Part shown: one piece after another, positions 8,158-17,207 of the stretch
Numbering within the stretch: position 1 is the first letter of the stretch
Layout of the letters: every line of letters begins with the position of its first letter
DNA from: Oxalicibacterium solurbis
Lineage (GTDB): Bacteria > Pseudomonadota > Gammaproteobacteria > Burkholderiales > Burkholderiaceae_D
Length of the DNA stretch: 64,000 bases
NCBI RefSeq assembly: GCF_014635845.1
Contig: NZ_BMDP01000001.1
Coordinates: forward strand, 806,001 to 870,000
Direction of reading: 5' to 3'
The notes under the pieces: model-generated
Told to the model about the DNA's origin: nothing
What the model saw: only the letters and a program-made list of their open reading frames with translations
The model's database searches: none
Position numbers and translations under genes: made by a program

Positions 8158-10238
8158 TGAATATCGCCCTGAACCCGTTGCTGGACTTTTCCGATCTCCC
8201 GCGCTTCGATGCCATCAAACCCGAGCACGTCGGTCCGGCGATCGACAGCCTGCTCGAACAATGCCGCGACGTCGTCAAGGATCTCGAATCCCGCACGGAT
8301 CAGGTGACGTGGGAAAACTTCGTCGAACCGCTGGAAGACGTGACCGAAAAACTCGGCCGCGCCTGGGGTGCCGTCGGCCACATGAACGCCGTCGTCGATA
8401 CGCCAGAACTGCGCGCCGCCTACAACGAGAACCAGCCGAAGATTACCGAGTTCTGGACCGCGCTGTCGCAGAACCTCGTGCTGTTCACCAAATACAAGGC
8501 GCTGCAGCTCGGCCCCGACTACAACGGCTATTCGCCGGCGCGCAAGAAGATCATCGAAAACGCCGTGCGCGATTTCCGCCTCGGCGGTGCCGAACTGCGC
8601 GAAGAGCAGAAGCCGCGCTTTGCCGAGATTCAGGAAAAGCAGGCGGCGCTGCAGACGAAGTTTTCTGAAAACATTCTCGACGCGACCAACGATTACGCGT
8701 TGTTCGTCGATGACGAAGCCGAACTCGCCGGCTTGCCGGATGACGCGAAGCAGGCCGCGCGCGCCGCCGCCGAAGCGGACGGTAAACCCGGCTGGAAATT
8801 CACGCTGCACTTCCCGTCCTATTTCCCGATCCTGCAATATGCCGACAACCGCAAGCTGCGCGAGACGATTTATCGTGCCAACGCGACCAAGGCATCCGAC
8901 CAGGCGACCGATCATCCGGAATGGGACAACACGCAGAACATCGTCGAGATCCTGAAGCTGCGCGACGAAGAAGCGAAGCTGCTCGGCTACAAGAACTTTG
9001 CCGAAGTCTCGCTAGTACCGAAGATGGCGCAAACGCCGGAACAGGTCATCGGCTTCCTCGAAGACCTGGCCAAGCGTGCACGCCCATTCGCGGAAAAAGA
9101 TTTGGCCGAACTACGTGCCTTCGCAGATAAAGAACTCGGCATCACGAAACTCGAAGCCTGGGACGCGACCTACGCATCGGAAAAACTGCGCGAACAGCGC
9201 TATGCGTTTTCCGAACAGGAAGTGAAACAATATTTCCCTGAGCCGAAAGTCGTCGCCGGCCTGTTCCGCACCGTTGAGACGTTGTTCTCGGTCTCCATCA
9301 AGCCAGACAATGCGCCGGTCTGGCATCCGGATGTCAAATTCTTCCGCATCGAAAAGAACGGCGCACTGGTCGGCCAGTTCTATCTTGATCTGTACGCACG
9401 CAACGGCAAACGCGGCGGCGCGTGGATGGACGATGCCCGCGGCCGCCGTGTCATCACCGGTAACGATGGCGAACGCGTGCAGACGCCGATTGCCTATCTG
9501 ACCTGCAACTTCAGCTCGCCGATCACCGTCGACGGCAAGACGAAACCGGCGCTGTTCACGCACGACGAAGTCATCACGCTGTTCCACGAATTCGGCCATG
9601 GCCTGCACCACATGCTGACGCAGGTCGGCGAACTGGGCGTATCCGGCATCAACGGCGTCGAATGGGATGCGGTCGAACTGCCGTCACAGTTCATGGAAAA
9701 CTTCTGCTGGGAATGGGACGTGCTGCAGCACATGACCGCGCATGCCGACACCGGCAAGCCGCTGCCGCGCGCGCTGTACGACAAGATGATCGCCGCGAAG
9801 AATTTCCAGTCCGGCCTGCAGACGCTGCGCCAGGTCGAGTTCTCGCTGTTCGACATGCTATTGCACAACGGCTATGACGCCGCTGGTCCGCAATCGGTGC
9901 AGGACGTACTGAACGAAGTGCGTACACAGGTTTCGGTGATGCTGCCGCCGGCATTCAATCGCTTCCAGCACTCGTTCTCGCACATCTTTGCCGGCGGCTA
10001 TGCGGCCGGTTACTATAGCTACAAGTGGGCGGAAGTGCTGTCGGCCGACGCCTATGGCGCATTCGAGGAAGCCGGCAAGGTGGACGGCAACGTGCTGTCG
10101 GCAGCAACCGGCGCGCGCTTCCTGCGCGAAATTCTCGCAATGGGCGGCTCGCGTCCGGCAATCGAATCGTTCAAGGCCTTCCGCGGCCGCGAACCGGAAA
10201 TCGATGCGTTGCTGCGTCACAGCGGCATGGCAGCCTGA
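8157..10238 (+). CDS. prlC: Oligopeptidase A, M3 family zinc metallopeptidase
   Basis: Cytosolic M3 metallopeptidase that degrades peptides, including cleaved signal peptides in E. coli. The 693-residue protein carries the zinc site HEFGH at residues 477-481 within LFHEFGHGLHHML; the third zinc-ligand Glu should be in the segment about 25-30 residues downstream (NGVEWDAVELPSQFMENF). The start is the ATG at 8157 ([11 protein letters not shown]), which shares its A with the folD stop. The frame extends upstream inside folD but that part is not peptidase-like. The C-terminal FAGGYAAGYYSYKWAEV segment is a typical M3 signature. Confidence 0.95.
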   Translation: MNIALNPLLDFSDLPRFDAIKPEHVGPAIDSLLEQCRDVVKDLESRTDQVTWENFVEPLEDVTEKLGRAWGAVGHMNAVVDTPELRAAYNENQPKITEFWTALSQNLVLFTKYKALQLGPDYNGYSPARKKIIENAVRDFRLGGAELREEQKPRFAEIQEKQAALQTKFSENILDATNDYALFVDDEAELAGLPDDAKQAARAAAEADGKPGWKFTLHFPSYFPILQYADNRKLRETIYRANATKASDQATDHPEWDNTQNIVEILKLRDEEAKLLGYKNFAEVSLVPKMAQTPEQVIGFLEDLAKRARPFAEKDLAELRAFADKELGITKLEAWDATYASEKLREQRYAFSEQEVKQYFPEPKVVAGLFRTVETLFSVSIKPDNAPVWHPDVKFFRIEKNGALVGQFYLDLYARNGKRGGAWMDDARGRRVITGNDGERVQTPIAYLTCNFSSPITVDGKTKPALFTHDEVITLFHEFGHGLHHMLTQVGELGVSGINGVEWDAVELPSQFMENFCWEWDVLQHMTAHADTGKPLPRALYDKMIAAKNFQSGLQTLRQVEFSLFDMLLHNGYDAAGPQSVQDVLNEVRTQVSVMLPPAFNRFQHSFSHIFAGGYAAGYYSYKWAEVLSADAYGAFEEAGKVDGNVLSAATGARFLREILAMGGSRPAIESFKAFRGREPEIDALLRHSGMAA

Positions 10239-10303
10239 CGTGCCGTTTCCGCACTTTCCGCATTCGGTAGATTCGGCAGCATGAACAACGAAGGAGCGTT
10301 GCA

Positions 10304-10912
10304 ATGAAGAACCGCTGGTCGTGGCTGCTGCTGTCGCTGCTGGTTTCGGCCAGCGCACAGGCACAGCTCTACAAATGGGTCGGACCGGACGGCAAGGTCA
10401 CCTACAGCGACATGCCGCCGCCCGCCTCGGCAGCCAAGGTCGAGGAAAAATCCATCGGCACCGGCAGCAGCGTCACCAGCGGCCTGCCGTTCGAAGTGGT
10501 CCAAGCCGTACGCAGCAATCCGGTCACGCTCTATACCACGTCAAACTGCGAAGGCTGTGCCAGCGGACGCGAATTGCTGAAAGCTCGCGGCATTCCCTTC
10601 ACTGAAAAAACCGTCAGCAGCGATGAAGATATCGCTCGTCTGAAACAGGCCGGCGGCACCCAGCAGTTGCCCTTCGTGACGATCGGCAGAAGCAAGCTGA
10701 CTGGCGCCGATCCCGACGAATGGAATACCGCGCTGACCGCCGCCGGCTATCCGGCCACCAGCAAATTGCCACCTAATTACCGCAATCCGGCACCGCAACC
10801 TGCGGCGCCCAAAAAACCCGAAACGAAACCGGCAGCCGAAGAACCGGCACCACAGGCACCAGCCGAACGCCCGCCAGCCGCAGGCAATGCGCCGCCCGGT
10901 TTCCGCTTCTGA
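10304..10912 (+). CDS. Exported DUF4124/glutaredoxin-domain protein
   Basis: A 202-residue secreted protein. It has a signal peptide (about residues 1-22, cleavage after SASAQA), a DUF4124 segment (LYKWVGPDGKVTYSDMPPP), then a glutaredoxin-like domain from about 70 with a CEGC redox pair (TLYTTSNCEGCASGRELL) and the cis-Pro QLPFVTIG. A Pro/Ala/Lys-rich tail follows from about 160. Known glutaredoxins are mostly cytosolic, so an exported form probably acts on periplasmic thiols; this is inference. The start has AAGGAG upstream. A mini reading frame of eight codons (10281-10307) ends with a TGA overlapping this ATG. Next gene is holC, 12 bp on. Confidence 0.85.
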   Translation: MKNRWSWLLLSLLVSASAQAQLYKWVGPDGKVTYSDMPPPASAAKVEEKSIGTGSSVTSGLPFEVVQAVRSNPVTLYTTSNCEGCASGRELLKARGIPFTEKTVSSDEDIARLKQAGGTQQLPFVTIGRSKLTGADPDEWNTALTAAGYPATSKLPPNYRNPAPQPAAPKKPETKPAAEEPAPQAPAERPPAAGNAPPGFRF

Positions 10913-10924
10913 TCTGCCGATCCA

Positions 10925-11350
10925 ATGACACGCATCGACTTCCACAGCAACGTTCCCGACAAGCTGGCTTACGCCTGCAGGCTGACACGCAAGGCCCGCA
11001 ATGCCGATTTCCGCATCGTGATCCTGGCACAGGACCGTTCGCAACTGGCGCGGCTCGATGCGCTGCTGTGGACTTTTTCCGAGCAGGATTTCCTGCCGCA
11101 CGTGATGGCCAACGACGCCCTCGCCGCGCAGACACCGATCCTGCTGACCGCCGATCCCGGGATGGAATCGCCGCATCACCAGATTCTGATCAACCTGTCC
11201 GATACGCCGCCTGCACACTTCGCCCGCTTCGAGCGGGTGTTCGAAATCGTCTCCTCCGACGAAACGGACAAGTCCGCCGGACGCGAGCGCTACAGCTATT
11301 ACAAGCAGCGTGGCTATCCGCTGACCCATTTCGTGGCCGACAACGCATGA
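10925..11350 (+). CDS. holC: DNA polymerase III chi subunit
   Basis: Chi subunit of the clamp-loader complex, which links DNA polymerase III to SSB. The 141-residue protein shows the family pattern: MTRIDFHSNVPDKLAYACRL at the start, KARNADFRIVILAQD, LDALLWTFSEQDFLPHV and a C terminus rich in aromatic residues. The length is normal. Its TGA overlaps the ATG of the next gene (ATGA), so that small protein is translated in step with chi. In many proteobacteria holC follows pepA and precedes valS; neither is present here. Confidence 0.9.
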   Translation: MTRIDFHSNVPDKLAYACRLTRKARNADFRIVILAQDRSQLARLDALLWTFSEQDFLPHVMANDALAAQTPILLTADPGMESPHHQILINLSDTPPAHFARFERVFEIVSSDETDKSAGRERYSYYKQRGYPLTHFVADNA

Positions 11351-11760
11351 ACAAATCCGCACAAGACGCCGGCATTCCGATGCTGACGGAAGTCATCCAG
11401 CCGCCTCCTGCTCCCGCAGAACCGGAACCGCCAGTTGTCGTTGCCGCCGCCGTGCCGCTCGACGAACACGAACCGCCTGTATCGACGCAACCGATCGATC
11501 CGGAGCCGATCGACGGCTGGCTCGACGAAGAATGGACGCGTCTCGAACAGAAAGTGGCGGCGCGCACGCTGGCGCAGTTGCAGGAACGCATCGATCCGGT
11601 AATGGAACAGCAGATCGCCGACAGCGTGGCCGTCGCCGTGGAAACGGCGCTGGCCGACATGCAGCGCCATCTGCGCCGCCAATTGCAACAGACGCTGGAG
11701 CAATTGGTACGCGAAGCCGTCGCCGAGGAAATCGAAAACATGCGATTTTCGAAAAATTAA
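11347..11760 (+). CDS. Small conserved hypothetical protein coupled to holC
   Basis: A 137-residue acidic protein that I do not recognise. The N-terminal half is Pro/Glu/Val-rich and probably disordered; the C-terminal half (about 60-130) is an amphipathic helix with heptad-like Leu and Gln spacing (ALADMQRHLRRQLQQTLEQL), suggesting a coiled coil. No signal peptide or membrane segment. The start is the ATG at 11347 that overlaps the holC stop; the frame extends further upstream inside holC but that is a shadow. Coupling to holC suggests, but does not prove, a role near the replisome. Confidence 0.75.
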   Translation: MNKSAQDAGIPMLTEVIQPPPAPAEPEPPVVVAAAVPLDEHEPPVSTQPIDPEPIDGWLDEEWTRLEQKVAARTLAQLQERIDPVMEQQIADSVAVAVETALADMQRHLRRQLQQTLEQLVREAVAEEIENMRFSKN

Positions 11761-11901
11761 GTTTTCTGGCGATATTTTTCATTCCTGTATGCAAACTGCG
11801 ATTTTTCTCAACGAATCGCAAATATTCCCCGCCAGATTGAACGCTCAGCAAAGCAGGAAGTCCGTAAAATTCAAGGTATCGAATAAAGCTGGGGATTTGC
11901 A

Positions 11902-13215
11902 ATGAAAGTCATCGTTCTGGGTTCGGGCATCGTCGGCACCGCGTCCGCGTGGTTCCTGAACAAGGCCGGTCATGACGTAACCGTCATCGAGCGCCAGCCC
12001 GGCGCCGCGCAGGAAACCAGTTTCGCCAACGGCTGCCAGATTTCCGTCTCGCATGCCGAACCGTGGGCCAATCCGGCCGCGCCGAAAAAGATCCTGAAAT
12101 GGCTGGGCAAGGAAGATGCGCCGCTGCTGTTTCGCCTGCGTCCCGAATTGCTGCAGTGGAAATGGGGGCTGAGCTTCCTGCGCGAATGCACTGAAGCACG
12201 CACCAACGACAACATTCGCCAGATCGTCGCCATTGCCGAATACAGTCGGCAGACGCTGCAGGCGCTGCGCGCCGAAACCGGCATCGAATACGATCACCTG
12301 ACGCGCGGCATCCTGCACTTCTACACCGATGCGAAAGAGTTCGAGGATTCGCTGCCGGCCGCAAAGCTGATGCGCGAACTCGGCTGTCCGCGCGAATCGA
12401 TCGGCGCCGATGAAGTCGTGCGCATCGAACCGGCGCTGGCGCATATGCGCGACCGCATCGTCGGCGGTGATTTCACGCAGAGCGACGAATCGGGCGACGT
12501 CTACAAATTCACCACGGGTCTCGCGGCACGCGCGGCGACGGCTGGCGTCGATTTCCGTTTCAGCACGACGGTGACGCGCCTGCTCACATCCGGCAGCGGC
12601 GCGCATGCAAAGATCACCGGCGTGGAAGTCATCGATGGACAGGGCCGCCACCAGACCTTGCATGCGGATGCCTTCGTCATGGCAATGGGCAGCTTCTCCG
12701 TGCAATTGCTGAAGCCGCTCGGCATCGACCTGATGGTCTATCCGGGCAAGGGCTATTCGGCCACCTACAAGGTGACGAATCCGGACACCGCACCGATCGT
12801 CTCGCTGACCGACGACGGCTACAAGCTGGTGCTGTCGCGCCTGGGCGATCGCCTGCGCGTGGCCGGCACCTGCGAGCTGAACGGCTACACACGCGAATTG
12901 AATCCGACGCGCTGCGAAGCGATCACGCGCCGCACGCGTGAACTGTTCCCGGATGCCTGCGATTACGACAATCCGACCTACTGGGCCGGCCTGCGTCCGC
13001 TGACGCCGTCGAACGTGCCCTACATCGGCAGGACGCGCTACGCCAACCTGTTCCTCAACACCGGCCACGGCACGCTGGGCTGGACCATGGGCTGCGGCTC
13101 GGGCCGTGCGATCGCCGATATCGTATCGGGCAGCCGGCCGGAAGTGGATTTCCGTTTCACCGGACCGGAATTCAACTCCGGCCAGTCGGGCGCGCCGCGT
13201 TCCATCACGGCCTGA
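11902..13215 (+). CDS. dadA: D-amino acid dehydrogenase small subunit
   Basis: FAD-dependent membrane-associated dehydrogenase that oxidises D-amino acids (D-alanine best known) to 2-oxo acids. The 437 residues begin with the dinucleotide-binding motif VLGSGIVGTASAWFL and have the DAO-family segment FANGCQISVSHAEPWANP and the C-terminal NLFLNTGHGTLGWTMGCGSG. Length and start are normal, with GGGG upstream of the ATG. A strong terminator follows at 13240. An Lrp-type regulator lies convergently 3', which fits amino acid control of dad genes in other proteobacteria. Confidence 0.95.
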   Translation: MKVIVLGSGIVGTASAWFLNKAGHDVTVIERQPGAAQETSFANGCQISVSHAEPWANPAAPKKILKWLGKEDAPLLFRLRPELLQWKWGLSFLRECTEARTNDNIRQIVAIAEYSRQTLQALRAETGIEYDHLTRGILHFYTDAKEFEDSLPAAKLMRELGCPRESIGADEVVRIEPALAHMRDRIVGGDFTQSDESGDVYKFTTGLAARAATAGVDFRFSTTVTRLLTSGSGAHAKITGVEVIDGQGRHQTLHADAFVMAMGSFSVQLLKPLGIDLMVYPGKGYSATYKVTNPDTAPIVSLTDDGYKLVLSRLGDRLRVAGTCELNGYTRELNPTRCEAITRRTRELFPDACDYDNPTYWAGLRPLTPSNVPYIGRTRYANLFLNTGHGTLGWTMGCGSGRAIADIVSGSRPEVDFRFTGPEFNSGQSGAPRSITA

Positions 13216-13239
13216 ACGTTTCCGGCATCGACAAATAAA

Positions 13240-13273
13240 AAACGGCGCAGCGAATTTTCTCGCTGCGCCGTTT
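13240..13273 (+). terminator. Rho-independent terminator after dadA, probably bidirectional
   Basis: A perfect 14-bp inverted repeat (AAACGGCGCAGCGA / TCGCTGCGCCGTTT) with a six-base loop, preceded by an A run and followed by T residues. It lies between convergent dadA and the lrp-like gene and may serve both. Confidence 0.85.
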
Positions 13274-13413
13274 CCACATCCGGTCGCATCAATTGACCGA
13301 CGGACGACATCGAATGGCGACATTGCATAGCTGCATCGAATGAATGCCTGGAATTGATGCGACAAAATTACTGCAGCAAATCCAGATATCGATCAAGACG
13401 CCGGATCAACGCA

Positions 13414-13923
13414 TCATTTTCCCGTCTTGACCTGCACCTCCGCCGCCTTCTCGTCGAACGCAATACGCGTATCGAACTTGGCGCGCTTCATCGGAAACCT
13501 CGACTGGAAATGCCGCACGTTGCCGGAACCGGAAATCGCACGGCGCACGAACTGGTAGTAGGCATCCATGTCGACCACATGCACGACAAGAAAGTAATCG
13601 TAATCGCCGGAAACGAAGTAGCACTGCATCACTTCCGGCTCCTTGTTCATGCGTGCCTCGAATTCCTGCATGCGCTCGTCGGCCTGATTCTCCAGCGACA
13701 CTTCGAGGAAGGCCAGCATGCCGTAGCCCAGTGCAAACGGATCGATCATCGCCACATCGGCGCTGATGATGCCGGCCTCGCGCATATCCCGGATGCGGCG
13801 CAAACAGGTCGGCTGCGAAATGTGTACCTTATCCGCCAGCATGCTGGTCGATATCCGGTTGTCCTTCTGCAGCAGATTCAGCAGCTTGCGGTCGACTTTG
13901 TCTAAGGTATGTGCTTTCGGCAT
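13414..13923 (-). CDS. Lrp/AsnC family transcriptional regulator
   Basis: A 169-residue feast/famine regulator. The N-terminal winged helix-turn-helix is clear (LDKVDRKLLNLLQKDNRIS, then VHISQPTCLRRIRDMREAGI), followed by the RAM ligand-binding domain (about 70-150, with VSGDYDYFLVVHVVDMDAYY). The ATG at 13923 (MPKAHTLDKVD) is preferred; the frame opens at a TTG at 13953 but that adds non-family residues. It is divergent from livK across 138 bp and convergent with dadA, so control of either amino acid gene is plausible. A BkdR-, DadR- or Lrp-type identity cannot be separated by eye. Confidence 0.9.
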   Translation of the reverse strand: MPKAHTLDKVDRKLLNLLQKDNRISTSMLADKVHISQPTCLRRIRDMREAGIISADVAMIDPFALGYGMLAFLEVSLENQADERMQEFEARMNKEPEVMQCYFVSGDYDYFLVVHVVDMDAYYQFVRRAISGSGNVRHFQSRFPMKRAKFDTRIAFDEKAAEVQVKTGK

Positions 13924-14061
13924 GGAATCGTCTCTGGCGTAAAAACCGAACAAAACGCTTGGCTTACCGTTTTCCGATGTTGTATGGTCCGGTTATTCGG
14001 GATCTTCACGGTCCAAGTGTTGCAGCTAAGTCCAGGTTTTACAATCCTCAGGAGACAAATA

Positions 14062-15201
14062 ATGCAGTTGAAGATGATTTCACTGGCAGGCGTGATGGCG
14101 CTTGCGCTGGCGGGTACAGCCTCGGCACAGGAACAGGTCGTGCTCATCGGCAGTGTCGCGCCGACCACCGGTTCCGATTCGCACATGGGCAAGGACAATG
14201 AAAACGGCACACGCCTGGCTGTCGAGGAAATCAACGCCAAGGGCCTGGCCATCGGCGGCAAGAAGATCAAGCTGGAATTGATGGCCGAGGACGATGCTGC
14301 CGATCCGCGCCAGGCCACCAATGCCGCCACCAAGCTGGTCGATGCACACGTCTCCGCCGTCATCGGCCACCTGAATTCCGGCACCACGATTCCCGCCTCG
14401 CGCATTTATGCAAACGCCGGCATTCCGCAGCTGTCGCCGTCGGCCACCAATCCCAAATACACGCAGCAGAAATTCAAGACCACCTTCCGCCTCGTCGCCA
14501 ATGATGCGCAGCTTGGCGGCACGCTGGGCAACTATGCCGTCAAGACCATGGGCGGCAAGACCTTCGCCATCATCGACGACCGCACCGCCTACGGCCAGGG
14601 TGTGGCTGACCAGTTCGCCAAAGCCGTCAAGGCAGCCGGCGGCAAGATTGTCGCGAACCAGTACACCAACAACAAGGCGACCGACTTCAATGCCATCCTG
14701 ACTTCAATCAAGTCGAAGAAACCAGACATCATCTTCTTCGGCGGCATGGATGCCGTCGGCGGCCCGATGCTGCGCCAGATGCATCAGCTCGGCATCAATG
14801 CCAAGTTCATGGGTGGCGACGGCATCTGCACCGGCTCGTTGCCCGGCCTGGCCGGTTCAGGACTCGGCAATGATCAAGTCGTCTGCGCCGAAGCCGGCGG
14901 CGTTCCGGAAGATCGTCGCAAGGCAGTCGACGAATTCCGCGCCAAGTACAAGAAGAGATTCGGCATCGATGTGGTGTACACCGCTGCCTACGCCTACGAT
15001 GCAGTCTATACCGCGGTCGATGCGATGAAGCGCGCCAACTCCACCGAACCGGCCAAATATCTGCCGGAACTGGTGAAGAGCAATTACCCGGGTGTGACGG
15101 GCAACATCGCCTTCGATGCCAACGGCGACATCAAGGACGGCATGCTGACGCTCTATACCTACCGCAACGGCAAACGCGAACTGCTGGCCGTCACCAAATA
15201 A
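14062..15201 (+). CDS. livK: Branched-chain amino acid ABC transporter, periplasmic substrate-binding protein
   Basis: Type I periplasmic binding protein of the Liv/Leu family. The 379 residues start with a signal peptide (about 1-22, cleavage after GTASA) and then QEQVVLIGSVAPTTGSDSHMG; FFGGMDAVGGPMLRQMHQLG and DVVYTAAYAYDAVYTAVDAM are family segments. The ATG at 14062 has CAGGAG eight bases upstream; the frame continues upstream but without a signal peptide. No livHMGF permease or ATPase genes are nearby, so the transporter partners must be elsewhere. It is divergent from the Lrp-type regulator, a likely controller. Confidence 0.92.
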   Translation: MQLKMISLAGVMALALAGTASAQEQVVLIGSVAPTTGSDSHMGKDNENGTRLAVEEINAKGLAIGGKKIKLELMAEDDAADPRQATNAATKLVDAHVSAVIGHLNSGTTIPASRIYANAGIPQLSPSATNPKYTQQKFKTTFRLVANDAQLGGTLGNYAVKTMGGKTFAIIDDRTAYGQGVADQFAKAVKAAGGKIVANQYTNNKATDFNAILTSIKSKKPDIIFFGGMDAVGGPMLRQMHQLGINAKFMGGDGICTGSLPGLAGSGLGNDQVVCAEAGGVPEDRRKAVDEFRAKYKKRFGIDVVYTAAYAYDAVYTAVDAMKRANSTEPAKYLPELVKSNYPGVTGNIAFDANGDIKDGMLTLYTYRNGKRELLAVTK

Positions 15202-15219
15202 TTCCGGCAGACGGGCACA

Positions 15220-15249
15220 AAAAAAGCGCTTCGATCGAAGCGCTTTTTT
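15220..15249. terminator. Rho-independent terminator between livK and the cytochrome c gene
   Basis: A perfect 30-bp palindrome with halves of 15 bp (AAAAAAGCGCTTCGA and its complement), flanked by A and T runs. It sits between convergent genes and should act in both directions. Confidence 0.9.
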
Positions 15250-15264
15250 ATTGCGAGCGACGCA

Positions 15265-15570
15265 TTATTTCAAAGTCATGATCCACTTGACCAGTGTGCG
15301 CGCCTCGGCCTCGCTGACCTGCGTATTCGCAGGCATCGGCACCGCGCCCCAGACGCCGCCGCCGCCCTTCATCACCTTCTGCACCAACTTGTCTTCCGCG
15401 CCCTTCTGGCCGGCATACTTTGCCGCTACATCCTTGAAAGAAGGGCCGACGATCTTGTTGTTGACCGAATGGCAGGCCATGCAATTCTTCGCCTTCGCCA
15501 GATCGGCATTCGCCATCGCGGCGCCCGATACGCCCATCGTCAACAGACACGCCAACATCAAACGCTTCAT
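15265..15570 (-). CDS. Class I c-type cytochrome (c551/c552-like)
   Basis: A small periplasmic electron carrier of 101 residues. It has a signal peptide (about 1-21, MKRLMLACLLTMGVSGAAMA), the haem-binding motif CMACH near residue 29 and the distal Met ligand in PMPANT about 50 residues later. The ATG at 15570 is chosen since GGAG lies seven bases upstream and it directly starts a signal peptide; upstream in-frame starts add a non-signal N terminus. Partner oxidases or reductases are not adjacent. Confidence 0.92.
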   Translation of the reverse strand: MKRLMLACLLTMGVSGAAMANADLAKAKNCMACHSVNNKIVGPSFKDVAAKYAGQKGAEDKLVQKVMKGGGGVWGAVPMPANTQVSEAEARTLVKWIMTLK

Positions 15571-15717
15571 ACTCGTTCTCCGGAAAAGGATCGCGGCCAT
15601 TCTATCCTGTTTCCCCATTTCGTTTCGCCGCGCCGTCACGTCTTGCACACGCGACAACACAATTGACCGTTGCCCCGTTTCCTCCTATGCTGCACCGGAA
15701 AAAACAGGGAGAAATCC

Positions 15718-15933
15718 ATGCCGCTGATTATCGTGATCGTCCTGCTGGCCGTGCTGAAATACTTCGAAGTCGGTCCGCTGGAGAAACTGTCCTGGTGGTG
15801 GATCGCCGGACTGTTCTGCGTCGCCTTCATCTGGTTCGAATTCGTCGAACGCATGTTCGGACTGGACAAGCGCAAGGCGCACGAACAGCTGGAGAAAGCG
15901 CGCAAGGAACGCGTCAACAAGACCTTCAAATAA
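15718..15933 (+). CDS. Small Trp-rich membrane protein
   Basis: A 71-residue protein matching the small Trp-rich protein family known in beta-proteobacteria (function unknown). Two hydrophobic stretches (about 1-14 and 23-42) carry the Trp cluster KLSWWWIAGLFCVAFIWFEF; the C terminus is a charged helix (LDKRKAHEQLEKARKERVNK). The ATG at 15718 has GGGAG six bases upstream, which rejects the earlier in-frame start at 15670. It is likely an inner-membrane protein with a basic cytosolic tail. Confidence 0.85.
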   Translation: MPLIIVIVLLAVLKYFEVGPLEKLSWWWIAGLFCVAFIWFEFVERMFGLDKRKAHEQLEKARKERVNKTFK

Positions 15934-16015
15934 TCTCGAAATCTCGAGGCAACAGGCATAGTCAAAACATGAATACGTCATGCCACCGTCACATGGCCGT
16001 GGATAATGACGGGGT

Positions 16016-17047
16016 ATGCAGGTCAATCATGAATTTCCCGATGCGCTCCCGGATGTTCTGCCCGATACATTTTCCGGCCCAATTCCCCGGAACGAACTGA
16101 AGAACCGGCTCAACCGCATCTTCTTCCCCTACGCCGACCGGCAACTGCAGCGCATCAGCAAGAAATCCCGCTTCGCTTATTACACCAACGCCGAGACCGC
16201 GCGCCGCATCCTCGCCAACGAGGAAATCTGGATGCGCGACACCTACGACATGAACGACGCGATGGAAATCGAATACGGCTTCGATTGCCTGCACACAGCG
16301 TTCGATGACGACGCACTGAAGAGTCGCTTCATGGCCGTGCTCGACGATTGCGCGGAAGGCCTGGCCGAAGAAATCCTGCAACGCTTCGACAGCTGGTCGC
16401 CGCACCTGAAGACGCATACCTTCATCGCCTGCGTTTCCAAGCACCGTTCGCGCGAGAACCATCACGGCCGCCTGTCGATGTGGCGCGCCTACGGCGGCAG
16501 TTCCGGCGTCGCGCTGATCCTGAATGCCGAAGCGATGCTGAAGATTTCCTCGCGTGCGCTGGGCGCATATTCCAGCCCGGTCGGCTACATGACGGCAGCC
16601 CAGGTACGCAAGGAACTGCGCGCCGTCGTACGCAACATGGAAGAGGCACGCGAACTGCTCTGCAGCCTGGGCCGCGAACGGGTGCGCGACAACGTGCTGT
16701 CGATGCTGCATTACGCGGTTCTGTGCATCAAGCATCCCGGCTTTCACGAAGAGCGCGAATGGCGCATCATCACCAATGCGCAATGGCCGGAAGTCGCGGT
16801 GCGCACATCGGCCATCGAAACCATACGCGACATTCCGCAGAAGGTGCAGAAGATCAAGTTCCGTGACGATCCGCAGAACGGTCTGTACGGACTAGGCCTG
16901 CCGCAACTGCTGAACCGCGTCATCATCGGCCCGACAGCATCGCCGCAATCGCTGAAGGAAGAATTCGTCGCACTACTGGAACGCGCTGGCGTCCGCCATC
17001 CGGGCAAGAAGATCGTGGTGTCCAATATTCCGCTGCGCTGCAGCTGA
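16016..17047 (+). CDS. DUF2971 domain protein
   Basis: A 343-residue soluble protein with the DUF2971 pattern: FAYYTNAETARRILANEEIW then MRDTYDMNDAMEIEYG near the N terminus, LSMWRAYGGSSGVALIL in the middle and GFHEEREWRII before the C-terminal part. The function of DUF2971 is not known to me; members often occur in variable genome regions, sometimes near defence genes. The start at 16016 has GGGG close upstream; a start inside the first 25 residues is possible. It stands alone, with 160 bp to the next gene, another unrecognised protein. Confidence 0.75.
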   Translation: MQVNHEFPDALPDVLPDTFSGPIPRNELKNRLNRIFFPYADRQLQRISKKSRFAYYTNAETARRILANEEIWMRDTYDMNDAMEIEYGFDCLHTAFDDDALKSRFMAVLDDCAEGLAEEILQRFDSWSPHLKTHTFIACVSKHRSRENHHGRLSMWRAYGGSSGVALILNAEAMLKISSRALGAYSSPVGYMTAAQVRKELRAVVRNMEEARELLCSLGRERVRDNVLSMLHYAVLCIKHPGFHEEREWRIITNAQWPEVAVRTSAIETIRDIPQKVQKIKFRDDPQNGLYGLGLPQLLNRVIIGPTASPQSLKEEFVALLERAGVRHPGKKIVVSNIPLRCS

Positions 17048-17207
17048 ATCCTGTAGCCGGATATTGCGATCAGATGTTACGGTCGGACATCGCCGTCAAT
17101 GGATATCAAAGCGAAAACAAAAGCCGCGACGCAAGCGAAGCAAAAACGAAGCAACTGCAGGCATGCGGCATAATGCCGGCTTCCTCTTTTTCAATCTTCG
17201 CCTTCCC

